Origin: Charina bottae
Lineage: Eukaryota > Chordata > Lepidosauria > Squamata > Charinaidae
Length of the DNA stretch: 64,000 nucleotides
Assembly (NCBI GenBank): GCA_023362775.1
Contig: JALMGJ010000002.1
Span: 60,056,414-60,120,413 of the forward strand
Reading direction: 5' to 3'
Positions 21,246 through 31,702 of this stretch are shown one piece after another. A program made the translations under genes and the position numbers. The notes below the pieces were generated by a model. The model did no database searches and was not told where the DNA came from. It was given only the letters and a program-made list of their open reading frames with translations. Position 1 is the stretch's first letter. The number at the start of each line of letters is the position of its first letter.

Positions 21246-24200
21246 ATGTGTGCATGGGAGAGGGCCCCCCTGTTTCAATCTAGGGTTTTCGGAGGTCCAG
21301 TGGTGGAGGCAACTGGGCCTCGTAACTCTAGGGGCTCTGGGGCGGATGGTCCTATTGAAGTGGTGACGGGTCGGGGATGCTATGGCGGGAACCGGAGGAC
21401 AGGCCATCATTGGGGAAGATGCCCCTGGTGTTTATTACCGGTGGTGTGTTCCGGCCCTCCGAGTTCAAACCTAGGCCCTGGTCAGCGGATCCTCGAGTAC
21501 CCTGATTTCCGGCTGTTGATGCTTAATGCCAGGTCGGTTAATAACAAGGGCCCCCTCATATGTGATTTGATCGCGGAGGAGGGGGCCGACCTGGCATGTA
21601 TTACCGAGACCTGGCTGGGCCCTGGAGGAGGGGTTGCCCTCTCGGAGATCTGCCCGGCCAGGTTTCAGGTATGGCACCAGCCGAGACATCGGGGTAGGGG
21701 AGGCGGGGTGGCAGTTGTCATCCGAGAGTCTATAGTGGCCTTCAGGGGCACGGCTCCACAGGTGGCCGGATGTGAGACTCTGTTCTTCAAGTTGGGTTCC
21801 CGAGAGCAGTTGGGAGTGTTGCTGCTGTACCAGCCTCCCTGCTGCGTAGCAACCTCCCTGCCCGAGCTGCTGGAGGCTGTTTCGGGGTTGGCGGTGGAAT
21901 TCCCCAGACTTATGGTTCTGGGGGATTTCAACCTGCCATCCCTGGGACGTGCCTCGGAGATGGCTCGGGAGTTCATGGCTACCATGGCAGCCATGGGCCT
22001 GGTCCAGATTATCCGGGACCCAACTCGAGACAGTGGTCTCACTCCAGACTTGGTTTTCCTGTCGGAGCAGTGGCAGGGTGATCTGGGGGGAGAGTTACAT
22101 CTTTCCCCGTTGTCATGGTCGGATCATGCCCTGGTGACCCTTAGATTCTCATATGCTGCCCCACTCCGCAGGGAGGCTGGACCTATTCAATCGGTCCGCC
22201 CCCGGTGACTAATGGACCCGATAGGGTTTCAGAGGGAGCTGGGGGTTATATCCGAGGATCTTCTGCACGGTCCAGCGGAGGTCCTGGCCACAGCTTGGAA
22301 TAAGAAAGCGGCCGGGGCCTTGGACAGGATCGCGCCTATGCGGCCTCTCTTGTCCCATCTGACCTGATACTCCCCGTGGTTTACAGAGGATTTGAGGGTG
22401 CTGAAAAGGGTTAAGAGACATCTAGAGCGCCGCTGGAGGAAGACAAAGACCGAACCCGACCGAACACAAGCTAGAGCCGCGGTTAAGGCCTACCTTGTGG
22501 CGGTAAGAGTGGTGAAACGTCGATATTTCTCCGCTATTATTGCATCCGCAGAATGCCGACCGACGGCCCTGTTTAGGATTACTCGATCTCTCCTAGGTAA
22601 GGTGGGGTCAGTGACCCACCTTCAGGGCCGTGTGGAGGAATTTTCAGAGCATCTGACGGATAAAATCGCTCGGATCCGTTCCAAGTTGGACTCCAAGCGT
22701 GATACATGGTCTGGGGAGATGCCAAGGGAACGTCTTTGCCCGATTATCTGGGAATGGTTTGATCCTGTTGGGCCTGAGGAAGTGGACAGGATCCTCCGGA
22801 CTGTAAGGGCCACTACTTGTCATCTTGACCCATGCCCCTCCTGGCTGGTGAAAGCAGCCAGGGAGGTGACATGTGGTTGGGTCCATGCAATGGTTACTGC
22901 ATCCTTGGGAGAGGGAGTGTTCCCGGAGGCTTTTAAGGAAGCGCTGGTGCACCCCCTCCTCAAGAAGCCATCACTGGACCCTATAGTGTTGGACAATTTT
23001 CGTCCCGTCTCCCACCTCCCCTTTCTGGGGAAGGTGGTTGAGAAAGTGGTGGCATTACAACTCCAGAGGATTCTGGATGATACGGATTATCTAGACCCCT
23101 TTCAGTCAGGATTCAGGCCGGGATATGGGGTAGAAACTGCATTGGTCGCACTTACTGATGATCTCTGGCGAGCGCGGGATGGAGGCAGTGCTTCCATCCT
23201 GGCTCTTCTTGACCTCTCAGCCGCTTTCGATACCATCGACCATGGTATCCTTTTGGGACGGCTTAGGGGGTTGGGGGTGGGCGGTGTGGTTTTGCGCTGG
23301 TTCACCTCCTTCCTCCAGGGCCGATCCCAATCGGTGGTAATAGGAGATGAGAGATCCGACCCTCGGCCCCTACTTTGTGGGGTGCCACAGGGTTCGGTTC
23401 TCTCCCCTCTCCTATTTAATATCTACATGAAACCGCTGGGTGAGATCATCCGCCAACACGGGATGAGGTATCATCAATATGCTGATGATACTCAACTATA
23501 TATCTCCATCCTGGGCGAGTTAAGTGATGCAGTGACTGCCCTTTCTCAGTGTCTGAAGGCTGTGGGGGCCTGGATGGGGAACAACAGGCTTCAGCAGAAC
23601 CCTGGTAAGACGGAGTGGCTGTGGATTGATGGTGCCTCGAGATCCAGAGAGTTGTCATCTTTAGATCTGGGTGGGATGGCACTACCCCGTTCAGACACAG
23701 TGCGGAACCTGGGTGTCCTTCTGGACTCACGACTCCTGCTTGAAGAGCAGGTGGCAGTCGTGGCCAGAAGGGCATTTGTACAACTTCGAATTGTACGCCA
23801 GCTACGCCCTTTCCTGGACCGAGATGCCCTCCGTACAGTCACTCATGCCCTGGTCATCTCCCATATAGACTATTGTAATGCACTCTACATGGGGCTACCC
23901 TTGAAGAGCATCTGGAAGCTTCAACTGGTCCAGAATGCGGCTGCGCGTGTAGTTATGAGTGCCCCAAGATCGGCACATGTGACACCTCTACTCCGTGAGC
24001 TGCATTGGTTACCAGTTTGCTTCCGGGTCCAATTCAAGGTGTTGGTTGTCACCTTTAAAGCCCTACATGGCATGGGACCAGGTTACCTAAGGGACCGCCT
24101 CGTCCCCAGAGCATCGACCCGCCCCACTCGGTTATGCAGAGAGGGCTTGCTATGGACCCCGTCTACAAGAGAATTCCATCTGACGGGGTCCAGGAAGCGG

Positions 24201-24362
24201 GCATTCTCTGCAGTGGCACCTGCCCTCTGGAATATTCTGCCCCTGGAGGTGAGGCAAGCCCCCACACTGATGACCTTCCGAAAACAATTGAAGACCTGGC
24301 TCTGCCACCTCGCTTGGGATGGGAGGAGTAATAGCTCCTCTTGGGGATGGCTTGCTCCGTAG
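21246..24362 (+). pseudogene. L2 ORF2: endonuclease plus reverse transcriptase, two stops
   Basis: The AP-endonuclease region has LMLNARSVNNKG, ITETWL, LGDFNLPS and WSDHALVTL. The RT has NFRPVSHLPFLGKVVEK, LLDLSAAFDTIDHGIL, GVPQGSVLSPLLFNIYM and YHQYADDTQLYIS, then the C-terminal thumb and tail. Upstream and downstream parts lie in the same frame. Only two stops interrupt them: TGA at 22206-22208 and TGA at 22365-22367, both plausible CGA-to-TGA changes. Catalytic residues of both enzymes are present. The conserved N-terminus appears to begin near 21500; the ATG at 21246 may be upstream of the true start. Confidence 0.85.
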
Positions 24363-24556
24363 AGTTCTTTCAAACTTAACATCAGAACCTCTTGGGTTTT
24401 ATATATTTAATTAATTTATATAGATATACATTTATGTACAGTATTTTATATGCTTTTATATGTTTTAATTGTCAACTTTGTGTAAACCGCCCAGAGTCCC
24501 CTCTGTGGGGGGAGATGGGCGGTGATATAAGTATGATAAATAAATAAATAAATAAT

Positions 24557-25005
24557 GCTTTATGAATGATACTTTGGAAGACAGATAAAATATAAAATGG
24601 CTCAGTATATTTTAATTATTCCTTTCATAAGCTACAAAATTAAATTCTATGATGATGAGTACATTATTGCTTATTAAATTGTGATGGAACTCAGAAAATG
24701 TAACTTTTAATGAAACTTTCCATATCCTGCTAACCATTTTTAGTACTTTAATAATTTTCTGCATACTATTGTATACTGCTCCCACCTCAACAAAGATCAT
24801 TTTTAAAAATCTTTCGTAATCAGACCTTCTTTATTGGAACTCATTAGCATCTCATATTGTATGAAAAAAGGACACATTTTCTGATTGACTTCTTATTTTA
24901 CTCTGTTAACTATATCTTGGAAAAATATAATGAAGTCGTCTAATGAGGAAAATGTTTCCTTTGTAGATAAGAATGGAGTAATTCCTTCTTGAATGTATTT
25001 CCCAA
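24557..25005. other. No gene seen
   Basis: Unassigned AT-rich sequence between the L2 tail and the second PLE. Confidence 0.5.
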
Positions 25006-25052
25006 AACAATGTGATGACTGTGGAGTCCTTGGCGCTCTCTGAGCCTTGTTG

Positions 25053-25105
25053 TTTTCTTGCAGACGTTTCACTGCCAGACTAGGCAACATCTTCAGCGCA
25101 AAAAG
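25053..25105 (-). ncRNA. Hammerhead-ribozyme-like motif of the second PLE
   Basis: On the minus strand: CUUUUUGCG (stem I 5' strand), CUGAAGA (core), a weak stem II with GCC/GGC plus wobble pairs, GAAA, ACGU, C at the cleavage position (GUC), then UGCAAGAAAA. Stem I forms about 9 pairs including two G-U. One extra nucleotide precedes stem II, as in the other PLE. Stem II has decayed, so activity is doubtful. Confidence 0.6.
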
Positions 25106-25498
25106 GGAGTGGGACTTGCTCTCTGTTTATATACCATGGCTTGTCCTGCTTGTGTTGGTGGAGGTGTTGTTCTCTCCTTCGGAGTTCCTTGATTGGGCTG
25201 TTGTTTGCTACTTGGTTGATTGACTGAGTTAATAGTTCCTTGATTAGGGTAGCTTGGCTGTTTGATTGTTCCTCTGGTGCTAATCCTGGTGTTAATCTGG
25301 GTGTTGATTGCTGGCAAGGAGGTGTTCTGGTCTTTTGGCTTTTCTATTGTCTCTTATGAATGGTATGTAAATGTTGTTTACCTCTATAGGTCTGTTGATG
25401 GCTGCTTTTTCTGAGTGCCAAGCTTCCAGGAATTCTCTAGCATTTTTGGATTTGCTTGGTTTAAGATACTCGCAGTTTCCCAGTTTAAAGTATGGTTG

Positions 25499-25918
25499 TG
25501 TCAGAGTACACAGTGCTGGGGCTGCCAATGTTCCTTCTAGACCTCAGAGTAATACGTTCTATTGAGTAAGTAGACACTCACAAGAGATTAGATAAAATAA
25601 TGTATTTACTCTATATACATACGTAGTACAATACAGTCCAATAACGTCCAACACAGATACAGATGAGAAGATAGTAACGAGAAGAATGAACACCAGAACT
25701 TCTCTACTTTTATACAAATATCAACCAATCATGTTATAGGTCAAACAAATTATCTGCCACACCCATCTTAAACTATATCAGCTGCAGTATGTGTCACCAC
25801 TTACTTCAACAATGGCTGCTAATTGAATGACTTGCAGAAAGTATTACCTCTCACCTATTTACCTCTCCTGTCTAATTAATCTATCTGTAAATTCTGGGTA
25901 TTTATTCAAACCCCAACA
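25499..25918 (-). mobile_element. Solo LTR, family A, copy 1
   Basis: A 420-bp block reads TGTCAGAG at the left and CCCCAACA at the right. It is flanked by a perfect 5-bp duplication GGTTG (25494-25498 and 25919-25923) inside the PLE nuclease. It is similar along its length to the LTR at 40175-40623: a shared ATATACATACGTA block, CCAATCA...TTATAGGTCA, and ACAATGGCTGCTAATTG. On the minus strand a TATA-like GTATATA and an inverted CCAAT box support minus orientation. No internal region remains. Confidence 0.8.
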
Positions 25919-26015
25919 GGTTGAGTCTGTCCATGTGTTGTGAGATTAAGGAGCTTTCATCATGTCTCCTGACTGCTAGTTGGTGTTCATCTCCTGTTCC
26001 GACTAAGACCAACAA

Positions 26016-28221
26016 GGAAGCATTATTGAAATCTCTTTATTTTACAACATTCAGACAGGCAGACCAGTCCACGTGTTCTTCTTCTTCCTCCACAGGTAGG
26101 CAGAGTCCAGTGGAAGGAAGACCTCCAAGGGTAGCGACTGGCATGACTGGCAGGCAGGACTGGAAGCTATCCCCTTCCTGGCTACAGAAGCTAGCCCAAT
26201 CTCCAGAGGGCCCAGGCTCCGAAATTGGCTCCGGCTCTGAAATTGGCAAGCCTTCGTCTCGCAACCCAGTTGCTGTAGGCAGGTGAGTAGCAGGCTGGCC
26301 TCAGCCGCTAGGGTAGAGGTGACGGGCAGATTAGGCGGTGGGGTGCTGGTTGCGGCATTACAATAGGCAGCCCAATAGACTAGGGCCCCGGAAATGTCCG
26401 TGGTGGGCCCTGGTGAGTCGGGTCCAGAGCGTAGCATGGGGGTCGGGTGTGTGGTGCAGATAGGCGGGCTTACCACAGATGCAATTCTGTCTGTGGCAGG
26501 CAGCTCCCCTTCAGGGCGGTACGAGTCACTTGGCAGGGCCTTCCAGGGACTTCAACGGCAGCGGCGGGGTTTGGCTCGGAAACCGGCAGCACAGCAGGAT
26601 CTTCAGCAGTGACAGGAAACGGTGCGGAGGTGGGTTCGGCAGTAATGATGCGGCTGGACTTGGCTTCAGATAACCACGTGGCAGGGGAGTCGTGTTCTCT
26701 CGGGCGTGCAGGAAGCAGGTAAGGATGGTTGTCTCCACACCTCAAAAGCTATCTTGATCGCCAGAAGCTCCTTGTCCCAGATGGTGTAAGCCTTCTTGGC
26801 TGGGGCGAGCTACCAGGAATGGTAGGCGCAAGGAAATAAGGTGCCCACTCAGGTGTCGGCCTGGAGCAGGATGGTGCCAATGGCCACGTCGGATGTGTCC
26901 GTTTCGACTTCGAATGCCCGGGATGGATCTGGGTGTCTAAGGATGGGCTTGGAAGTGAAGGCAAGCTTTAGTCTCTCAAAAGCCCGTTGTTTGGTCTCTC
27001 CCCAACTGAACTTGGTCCTTTTTCGGAGTAGGTTGGATAGGGGTGTGGTGAGTTCTGCGAAGCGCGCAATAACCTTGCGGTAGTAGTTGGCAAATCCGAG
27101 TAGTTGAACATCCTTGGCCTGGCGCGGGGGTTGCCAAGCTTGTAACGCCTCCACCTTGCCCGGCTCCATAGCAATGCCGGTAGCGGAGATTCAGTGTCCC
27201 CAAAATTCCACAGTTTCGCTGGCAAATTGGCATTTCTCTAACTTGGCATACAAGTGGTTCTCTTGCAGTCGTTGCAGTACGGTGCGGATGTGCTGCACGT
27301 GGTCGCTAGGCGAGGACGAGAAGTTCAGGATGTCGTCTAGGTAGATAATCAGGTACTGGTCCAGAAGGTCCTTGAATACATCATTCATGAAGTGCATGAA
27401 GACAGCAGGGGCATTAGATAGCCCAATCAGCATGACTGTAAATTTGTAGTGGCCGTAACGGGTGCGGAACGCGGTCTTCCACTCATCCCCCTTCCAGATA
27501 TGAACTAGATTGTAAGCCCCCCTCAGGTCCAACTTGGTGAACAGGTGGGCACTGCAAAGCCATTCCAGGAGTTTGGGTATCAACGGTAGGGGGTACCGGT
27601 TCTTGACCGTAATGTCATTCAGTTTCCAGTAGTCGCAGCACATTCTGAGCTCCCCCAATTTTTTCTTTACGAACAGTACAGGGGCAGCCATTGGAGAGAT
27701 AGAGGGTCTGATGAATCCCCTCCTCAAGTTGGAGTCTATGAAGTCCTTGAGGGCTGCTCGGTCTGGTTCTGACAGCGAGTAGACATGTCCCACCGGGAGC
27801 TTCACACCATGGACCAGGTCAATGGAACAATCGTAGGGACGATTTGGTGGACGTTGGTCTACCTCCTTCTCGTCGAACATGTCTGCGTAATCTCTGAATG
27901 GTGGGGGAAGCTGCGGTTCCAGGGCATTGGGCCAAACTGCAGTGAGGGTGTTGGTTGCGTGGGTAGCACACCGCGGACTTGAGAATTCCCATGGCCCATG
28001 CGATCTGTGGCTTGTGTGCCTGGAGCCACACCAATCCCAGCACCAAGGGGCAGTGGGGAGTGGCCACCACATAGAACTCCAGCCATTCCTGGTGGTCCCC
28101 CACGCACATAAGCAGGCGCTGGGCGGCGGTGTAGATGGGGCCGGAATGGAGTGTTCGCCCATCGATGGTTCCAACCACCAGTGGAGAGTCCACCTCACGT
28201 CGGGGAATCCCCCACTCTTTG
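26016..28221 (-). mobile_element. Ty3/gypsy fragment (protease to RNase H plus 3' region)
   Basis: The minus strand begins in the middle of a retropepsin and runs through RT into the start of RNase H (about 26738). About 720 bp follow that I cannot align to pol; they end with AATAAA about 25 bp before the right-hand PLE sequence resumes. No LTR pair and no obvious target-site duplication bound it. The RT resembles the vertebrate Sushi-type Metaviridae. The inserted copy is both 5'-truncated and internally rearranged. Confidence 0.75.
26738..28221 (-). pseudogene. Ty3/gypsy pol pseudogene
   Basis: Partial protease: the LGLVWLQAH block near 28030 is present, while the N-terminal part with the DTG/DSG active site is missing. 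RT motifs follow: LRMCCDYWKLND, FTKLDLRGAYNLV, a degenerate substrate-binding block, and the YLDDIL active site near 27335. The RNase H start (YTIWDKELLAIK) lies at about 26790. The protease and RT are in different frames, and several stops interrupt the rest, including a TGA at about 27190 after FWGH and stops near 26810-26850. Confidence 0.8.
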
Positions 28222-28548
28222 GCAAAAACTTGCTACAGTCCTCACACTGTATGTTGTAGATAACTCCTCTTTTTTCTTCTTGGGCTGCTGGGTCTTTTGG
28301 GTTACTTAAGATGTTCTGAAGGGTTTTTGGTGGGTACAGTGATGCCATGTGGTTGTAACAATCTATTAGTAGTTTCTGAGATGTTTCTGATGTATGGCAG
28401 TGTTATCCTTTTCATAGCTGTGCAGGAGACATTTGGTTGATCAGATGTAAATAATATTATATGTGCTTCAACCTCAAATCCTTTCAGAGCAAAAGGCTGG
28501 GTTATTTGCAGGACTGTCTGTCTCTGATTGTCTCTGCTCATCCCATGA

Positions 28549-28930
28549 GATCTGGCAGAGCAGGTATACCAGAGCAGACCACCTCTATGAAACTATGTCA
28601 TCTAGCAGAACTTAGGAAGCATGTCTGTTGCAGTGCCTGCCCTAAGGAACAGCATCCCCCCAAGAATTGGATGACTCCAACTTTGTTGGCCTTCCATAAG
28701 GCCTAGGTTTCCCCTGGACCCTGGGCCAGAGCACCGGATGAGCCCATCCAGAAGGGAAATTATTGGAATGGGATTATGCTGTGGTTGGCCTTGGTTATTC
28801 CATATTGGGTGTTTGTGTGCTCTGTTTTGGCTTCTTTGCTTTGTGCTTCTAACTGTCTATACTATAAGCCACCCAGAGTTGCTATTCAGAGTTGGGTGGC
28901 CATATAAATCATCTAAATAAATGAAAATAA
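28549..28930 (+). mobile_element. L2-like LINE 3' end
   Basis: A decayed C-terminus (segments like LCHLAELRKHVCCSACP and TLLAFHKA in broken frame) is followed by a 3' UTR with AAGCCACCCAGAGTTGC and TGGGTGGCCATATAAAT, and an A/T-rich tail. It is more diverged from the 20-24 kb copy than the L2 pieces at 4.5 and 33 kb. Confidence 0.7.
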
Positions 28931-29390
28931 AATATGTGAATTTGGCAGTTTTCTCTAGTGGATAACTATCTATCCATAAAGAGAAGATTTTTAAAGAGAT
29001 ATTATGAATAAAATGAAGAGGGATGATAATACTGTATCTATTTTTCCAAAAAAGAAAGAAAGGGAAATAACATACTAAGTTTAAGACTTGTGCTTTTTCA
29101 CTTATTTATCAGAGGTATTTATTGGTGAATGCACCACAATATTTGCCTCAAAATTAACTAGGAAATTAGGTTATTTGTAAAGAATCTGATTCTTAGTTGC
29201 TAATTCAGAAACTCTTCATACAAGCCATTGCAAGATATAAAAGAATTATTTTAGTAGCACAAGTAATCAAACCAATGCAAAGCTCAGATTGAAAAACCAC
29301 ACGCAAAGCACTAACTTAAATCCATCATGCAGCTCTCCCCCCTCTCAACCGTTACAACCATTCCCATAACATCAAAGCTACAACCCCCCC
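28931..29390. other. No gene seen
   Basis: Unassigned. A C-rich stretch with a C8 run (about 29383-29390) directly abuts the LINE fragment to its right. Confidence 0.5.
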
Positions 29391-30035
29391 CCATTGTACT
29401 ACCAACCCTTCTGTATGCCTGTGAAACATGAACCCTCTACAAACGCCACCTCCAACTTCTTGAAAGATTCCATCAACGCTGCCTCCGAAAAATTCTGCAA
29501 ATTACTTGGGAAGATAGGCGGACTAATGTTAGCGTATTAGAAGAAGCGAAAACCACCAGCATTGAAACAATGATCATCCAACATCAACTTCGCTGGACTG
29601 GCCGTGTTGTTCGAATGCCTGACTATCGTCTTCCAAAGCAGCTACTTTACTCCCAACTTAAGAATGGAAAACGGAATATTGGTGGACAGCAAAAGAGATT
29701 CAAAGATACTTTCAAAGCTAATTTAAAAAAATGTAATATCAGCATTGAGAACTGGGAAGCCCTAACTCATGAGCGTTTCAATTGGAGGTCATCCTTTATT
29801 AATGGCGCTATGGACTTTGAAGAAGCACGAGTACAGGGCGAAAGGGAGAAAAGAGCTAAAAGGAAGGCATGTCAGGCAAACCCTCATCATGACCATCTCC
29901 CACCCGGAAACCTATGCCCTCATTGTGGGAGGTTGTGCGGATCCAGAATTGGCCTTTATAGCCACTTACGGATCCACCGTTAAAATTTTACCTTTGGAAG
30001 ACAATCTTACTTGGCTACGAGTGATCGCCAATGAA
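29391..30035 (+). pseudogene. Non-LTR retrotransposon ORF C-terminus with C2H2 finger, copy 2
   Basis: It is very similar to 14540-15180. A TGG-to-TGA change near 29428 breaks the upstream part, but from 29570 the frame is open for 137 codons through ETMIIQHQLRWTGR and the finger CPHC...HLRIH to the stop after HLRIHR. Here the CAA codon and the two bases lost in copy 1 are intact. Both copies lack the RT catalytic core. Confidence 0.75.
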
Positions 30036-31074
30036 CATTCCAATTCCACCTTCTGATATTTCTCTCCTCCCGTCTCACATTCCAGTCTTATGAGTGCTGA
30101 AAGCCCATGGTGACCTTGTAGACTTGCAGCTCAGCTCTCCCTCCTCCTTTCTTCGTCCGGCCTATTGCTTTCTACTGCTATTACTACAAATCCCATTTAT
30201 ACATTTCCAACCCCTTGCTCTGGCAGGATGTCCATCCTGACATTATTTTAATGTTTTGAGCCATATCATTCACAATTTATTATAACTAGTGTCTGAGTTG
30301 CACTTAGACCCTGTGTAAATCTGTCTCCACATGACAATTATGTTGAGCAATTTACTACCTTCTTCATTATATAAAAACTGTCCAGAATGTCTGCTATCCT
30401 TGTCCATAGTTTGATATGTTTATTAACATGAAAGAGCTGAGCTGACACAGTTGCATAGTTTCACTTCCCTCAAAAAAGGTAATTCTTCAGTAATAAGTTG
30501 TTGGACACTGTTTAGTTTTTAAAAAATGCATCTTAAACATAATTTTTCATTGGATTTTGAGTACATAGTTAAAATAATTTTAATTATGTGGCAGTGTTGC
30601 ATCATCTTGACATTACATTTTTAGAAGAAAAAGGTGCATGTGCATCTGTGTGTGTACTTTCTTTCAACCTTTCTAAGGTTCTGTTGCATGGACATTTTTC
30701 TGCACTGTACAGTAACAATAGTGAGGAAATTACCTCACAGAAAAAACATTAAGGATATGTAAATGCTCTGGTTTATTTTGAAGTGGGGTAAGAATATTTA
30801 TCTTGATTACTTTTAGGGCTGGTTAGACTTCATTCATCTTTAACGATTTGTATTAAGATTAACAAGGTATAATAATAAATGCTTGGTTTTAGGCTTAATA
30901 TGATTAAGATTGTTATAATTGTTGTATTATTAATTATAATGGCAGGCAATTTATATGCTTTTTAGTTTGATTTTTATTATAGTAGACAGAAATGTATAGA
31001 ATAGTAATAGGAAGGAAATAATTAAATAAATGTTATCTTGGGGGGAAGTTGACTAGGAGGTGTATATTAAAAAA
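30036..31074. other. No gene seen
   Basis: Unassigned AT-rich sequence; no supported open frame. Confidence 0.5.
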
Positions 31075-31281
31075 AATTCCCTTCTCACCCTTATGGGTGG
31101 TATGTGTCCTCCTCAACCTCGGGTCCTCTACCAGAGGCCTGGGACTTTGAGGGTTCTGTGCAGTATCTTAGCTGTTCCTAGCATTGCACTCTTCTGGACA
31201 GAGAGCTCTGATGTTGCTCCTGGGATCTGTTGGAGCAACTCTCCCAGCTTAGGAGTCACAGCCCCAAGTGCTCCTACCACC
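31075..31281. repeat. Unclassified dispersed-repeat-like segment
   Basis: The block with CTCTACCAGAGGCCTGGG, CAGTATCTTAGCTGTTCC and GATCTGTTGGAGCAACTC resembles a repeat I associate with vertebrate LINE-derived sequences, but I cannot assign it to a clade. It stands out as GC-richer than its flanks. Confidence 0.4.
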
Positions 31282-31284
31282 AAA

Positions 31285-31323
<39 letters not shown>

Positions 31324-31330
31324 ATGTGTG

Positions 31331-31373
<43 letters not shown>
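31282..31373. repeat. (AAAT)n and (TA)n microsatellites
   Basis: About 11 AAAT units (31282-31324) are followed after a short GTGTGTG spacer by about 20 TA units (31334-31373). Confidence 0.95.
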
Positions 31374-31375
<2 letters not shown>

Positions 31376-31645
31376 AGACTGCTCACTTGAGGGAATGATA
31401 TTAAAGGCAAAACTGAAGTACTTTGGCCACATAATGAGAAGACGGGATACCTGGAGAAGATGCTGATGTTGGGGAAAGTGGAAGGCAAAAGGAAGAGGGG
31501 CCAACCAAGGGCAAGATGGATGGATGATATTCTGGAGGTGACGGACTCGACCTTGGGGGAGCTGGGGGTCGTGACGGCCGACAAGAAGCGTGGGCTGGTC
31601 CATGAAGTCACGAAGAGTCAGAAGCGACTGAACGAATAAACAACA
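31374..31645 (+). mobile_element. Bov-B 3' end fragment
   Basis: It is colinear with the last 270 bp of Bov-B, from the PDCSLEG codons to the GAACGAATAAACAAC terminus. It has small deletions (for example near 31450 and 31587), so the frame is broken. It sits between microsatellites, so no target-site duplication can be read. Confidence 0.9.
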
Positions 31646-31702
31646 TGTATGTATGTATGTATGTATGTATGTATGTGTGTGTATACACCCCCCCCCCCCC
31701 AT
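31646..31702. repeat. (GTAT)n with poly-C
   Basis: GTAT units after the Bov-B terminus, followed by a C13 run (31688-31700) and ATATAT. Confidence 0.9.

Larger units (their letters stand above)
20003..24556 (+). mobile_element. Near-full-length L2-clade LINE
   Basis: About 4.55 kb with a GC-rich 5' UTR (to about 21.2 kb), one long ORF2 frame (21246-24362) and a 3' UTR. The 3' UTR ends with the family signature CGCCCAGAGTCCC...GGAGATGGGCGG and an (AAAT)n tail. No ORF1 is visible: no plus-strand frame over 80 codons lies between 20.0 and 21.2 kb. The 5' UTR contains degenerate repeats of AGCTGAGCGGA (20226-20290) and GCAGCAG-rich units. The left boundary is inferred from the change in composition and an AAGATGGC motif. 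Copies of its 3' end occur throughout the window. Confidence 0.8.
25006..28548 (-). mobile_element. Second Penelope-like element, split by two later insertions
   Basis: Three minus-strand pieces belong to one PLE: 28222-28548 (TTNRLLQPHGITV and a GVIYNIQCEDCSKF block), about 25924-26015 (EHQLAVRR), and about 25006-25498 (NAREFLEAWHSEKAAINRP and 3' UTR with a hammerhead-like motif). In order they cover a connector and the GIY-YIG nuclease. The RT is missing (5' truncation at 28548). A Ty3/gypsy fragment (26016-28221) and a solo LTR (25499-25918) interrupt the nuclease. It is a different PLE family from 17857-19504. Confidence 0.8.

Noticed and set aside
26394..28259. Plus-strand open frames of 70-110 codons across the gypsy fragment
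   Set aside because: They are shadows of the minus-strand pol sequence and of its GC-rich 3' part.
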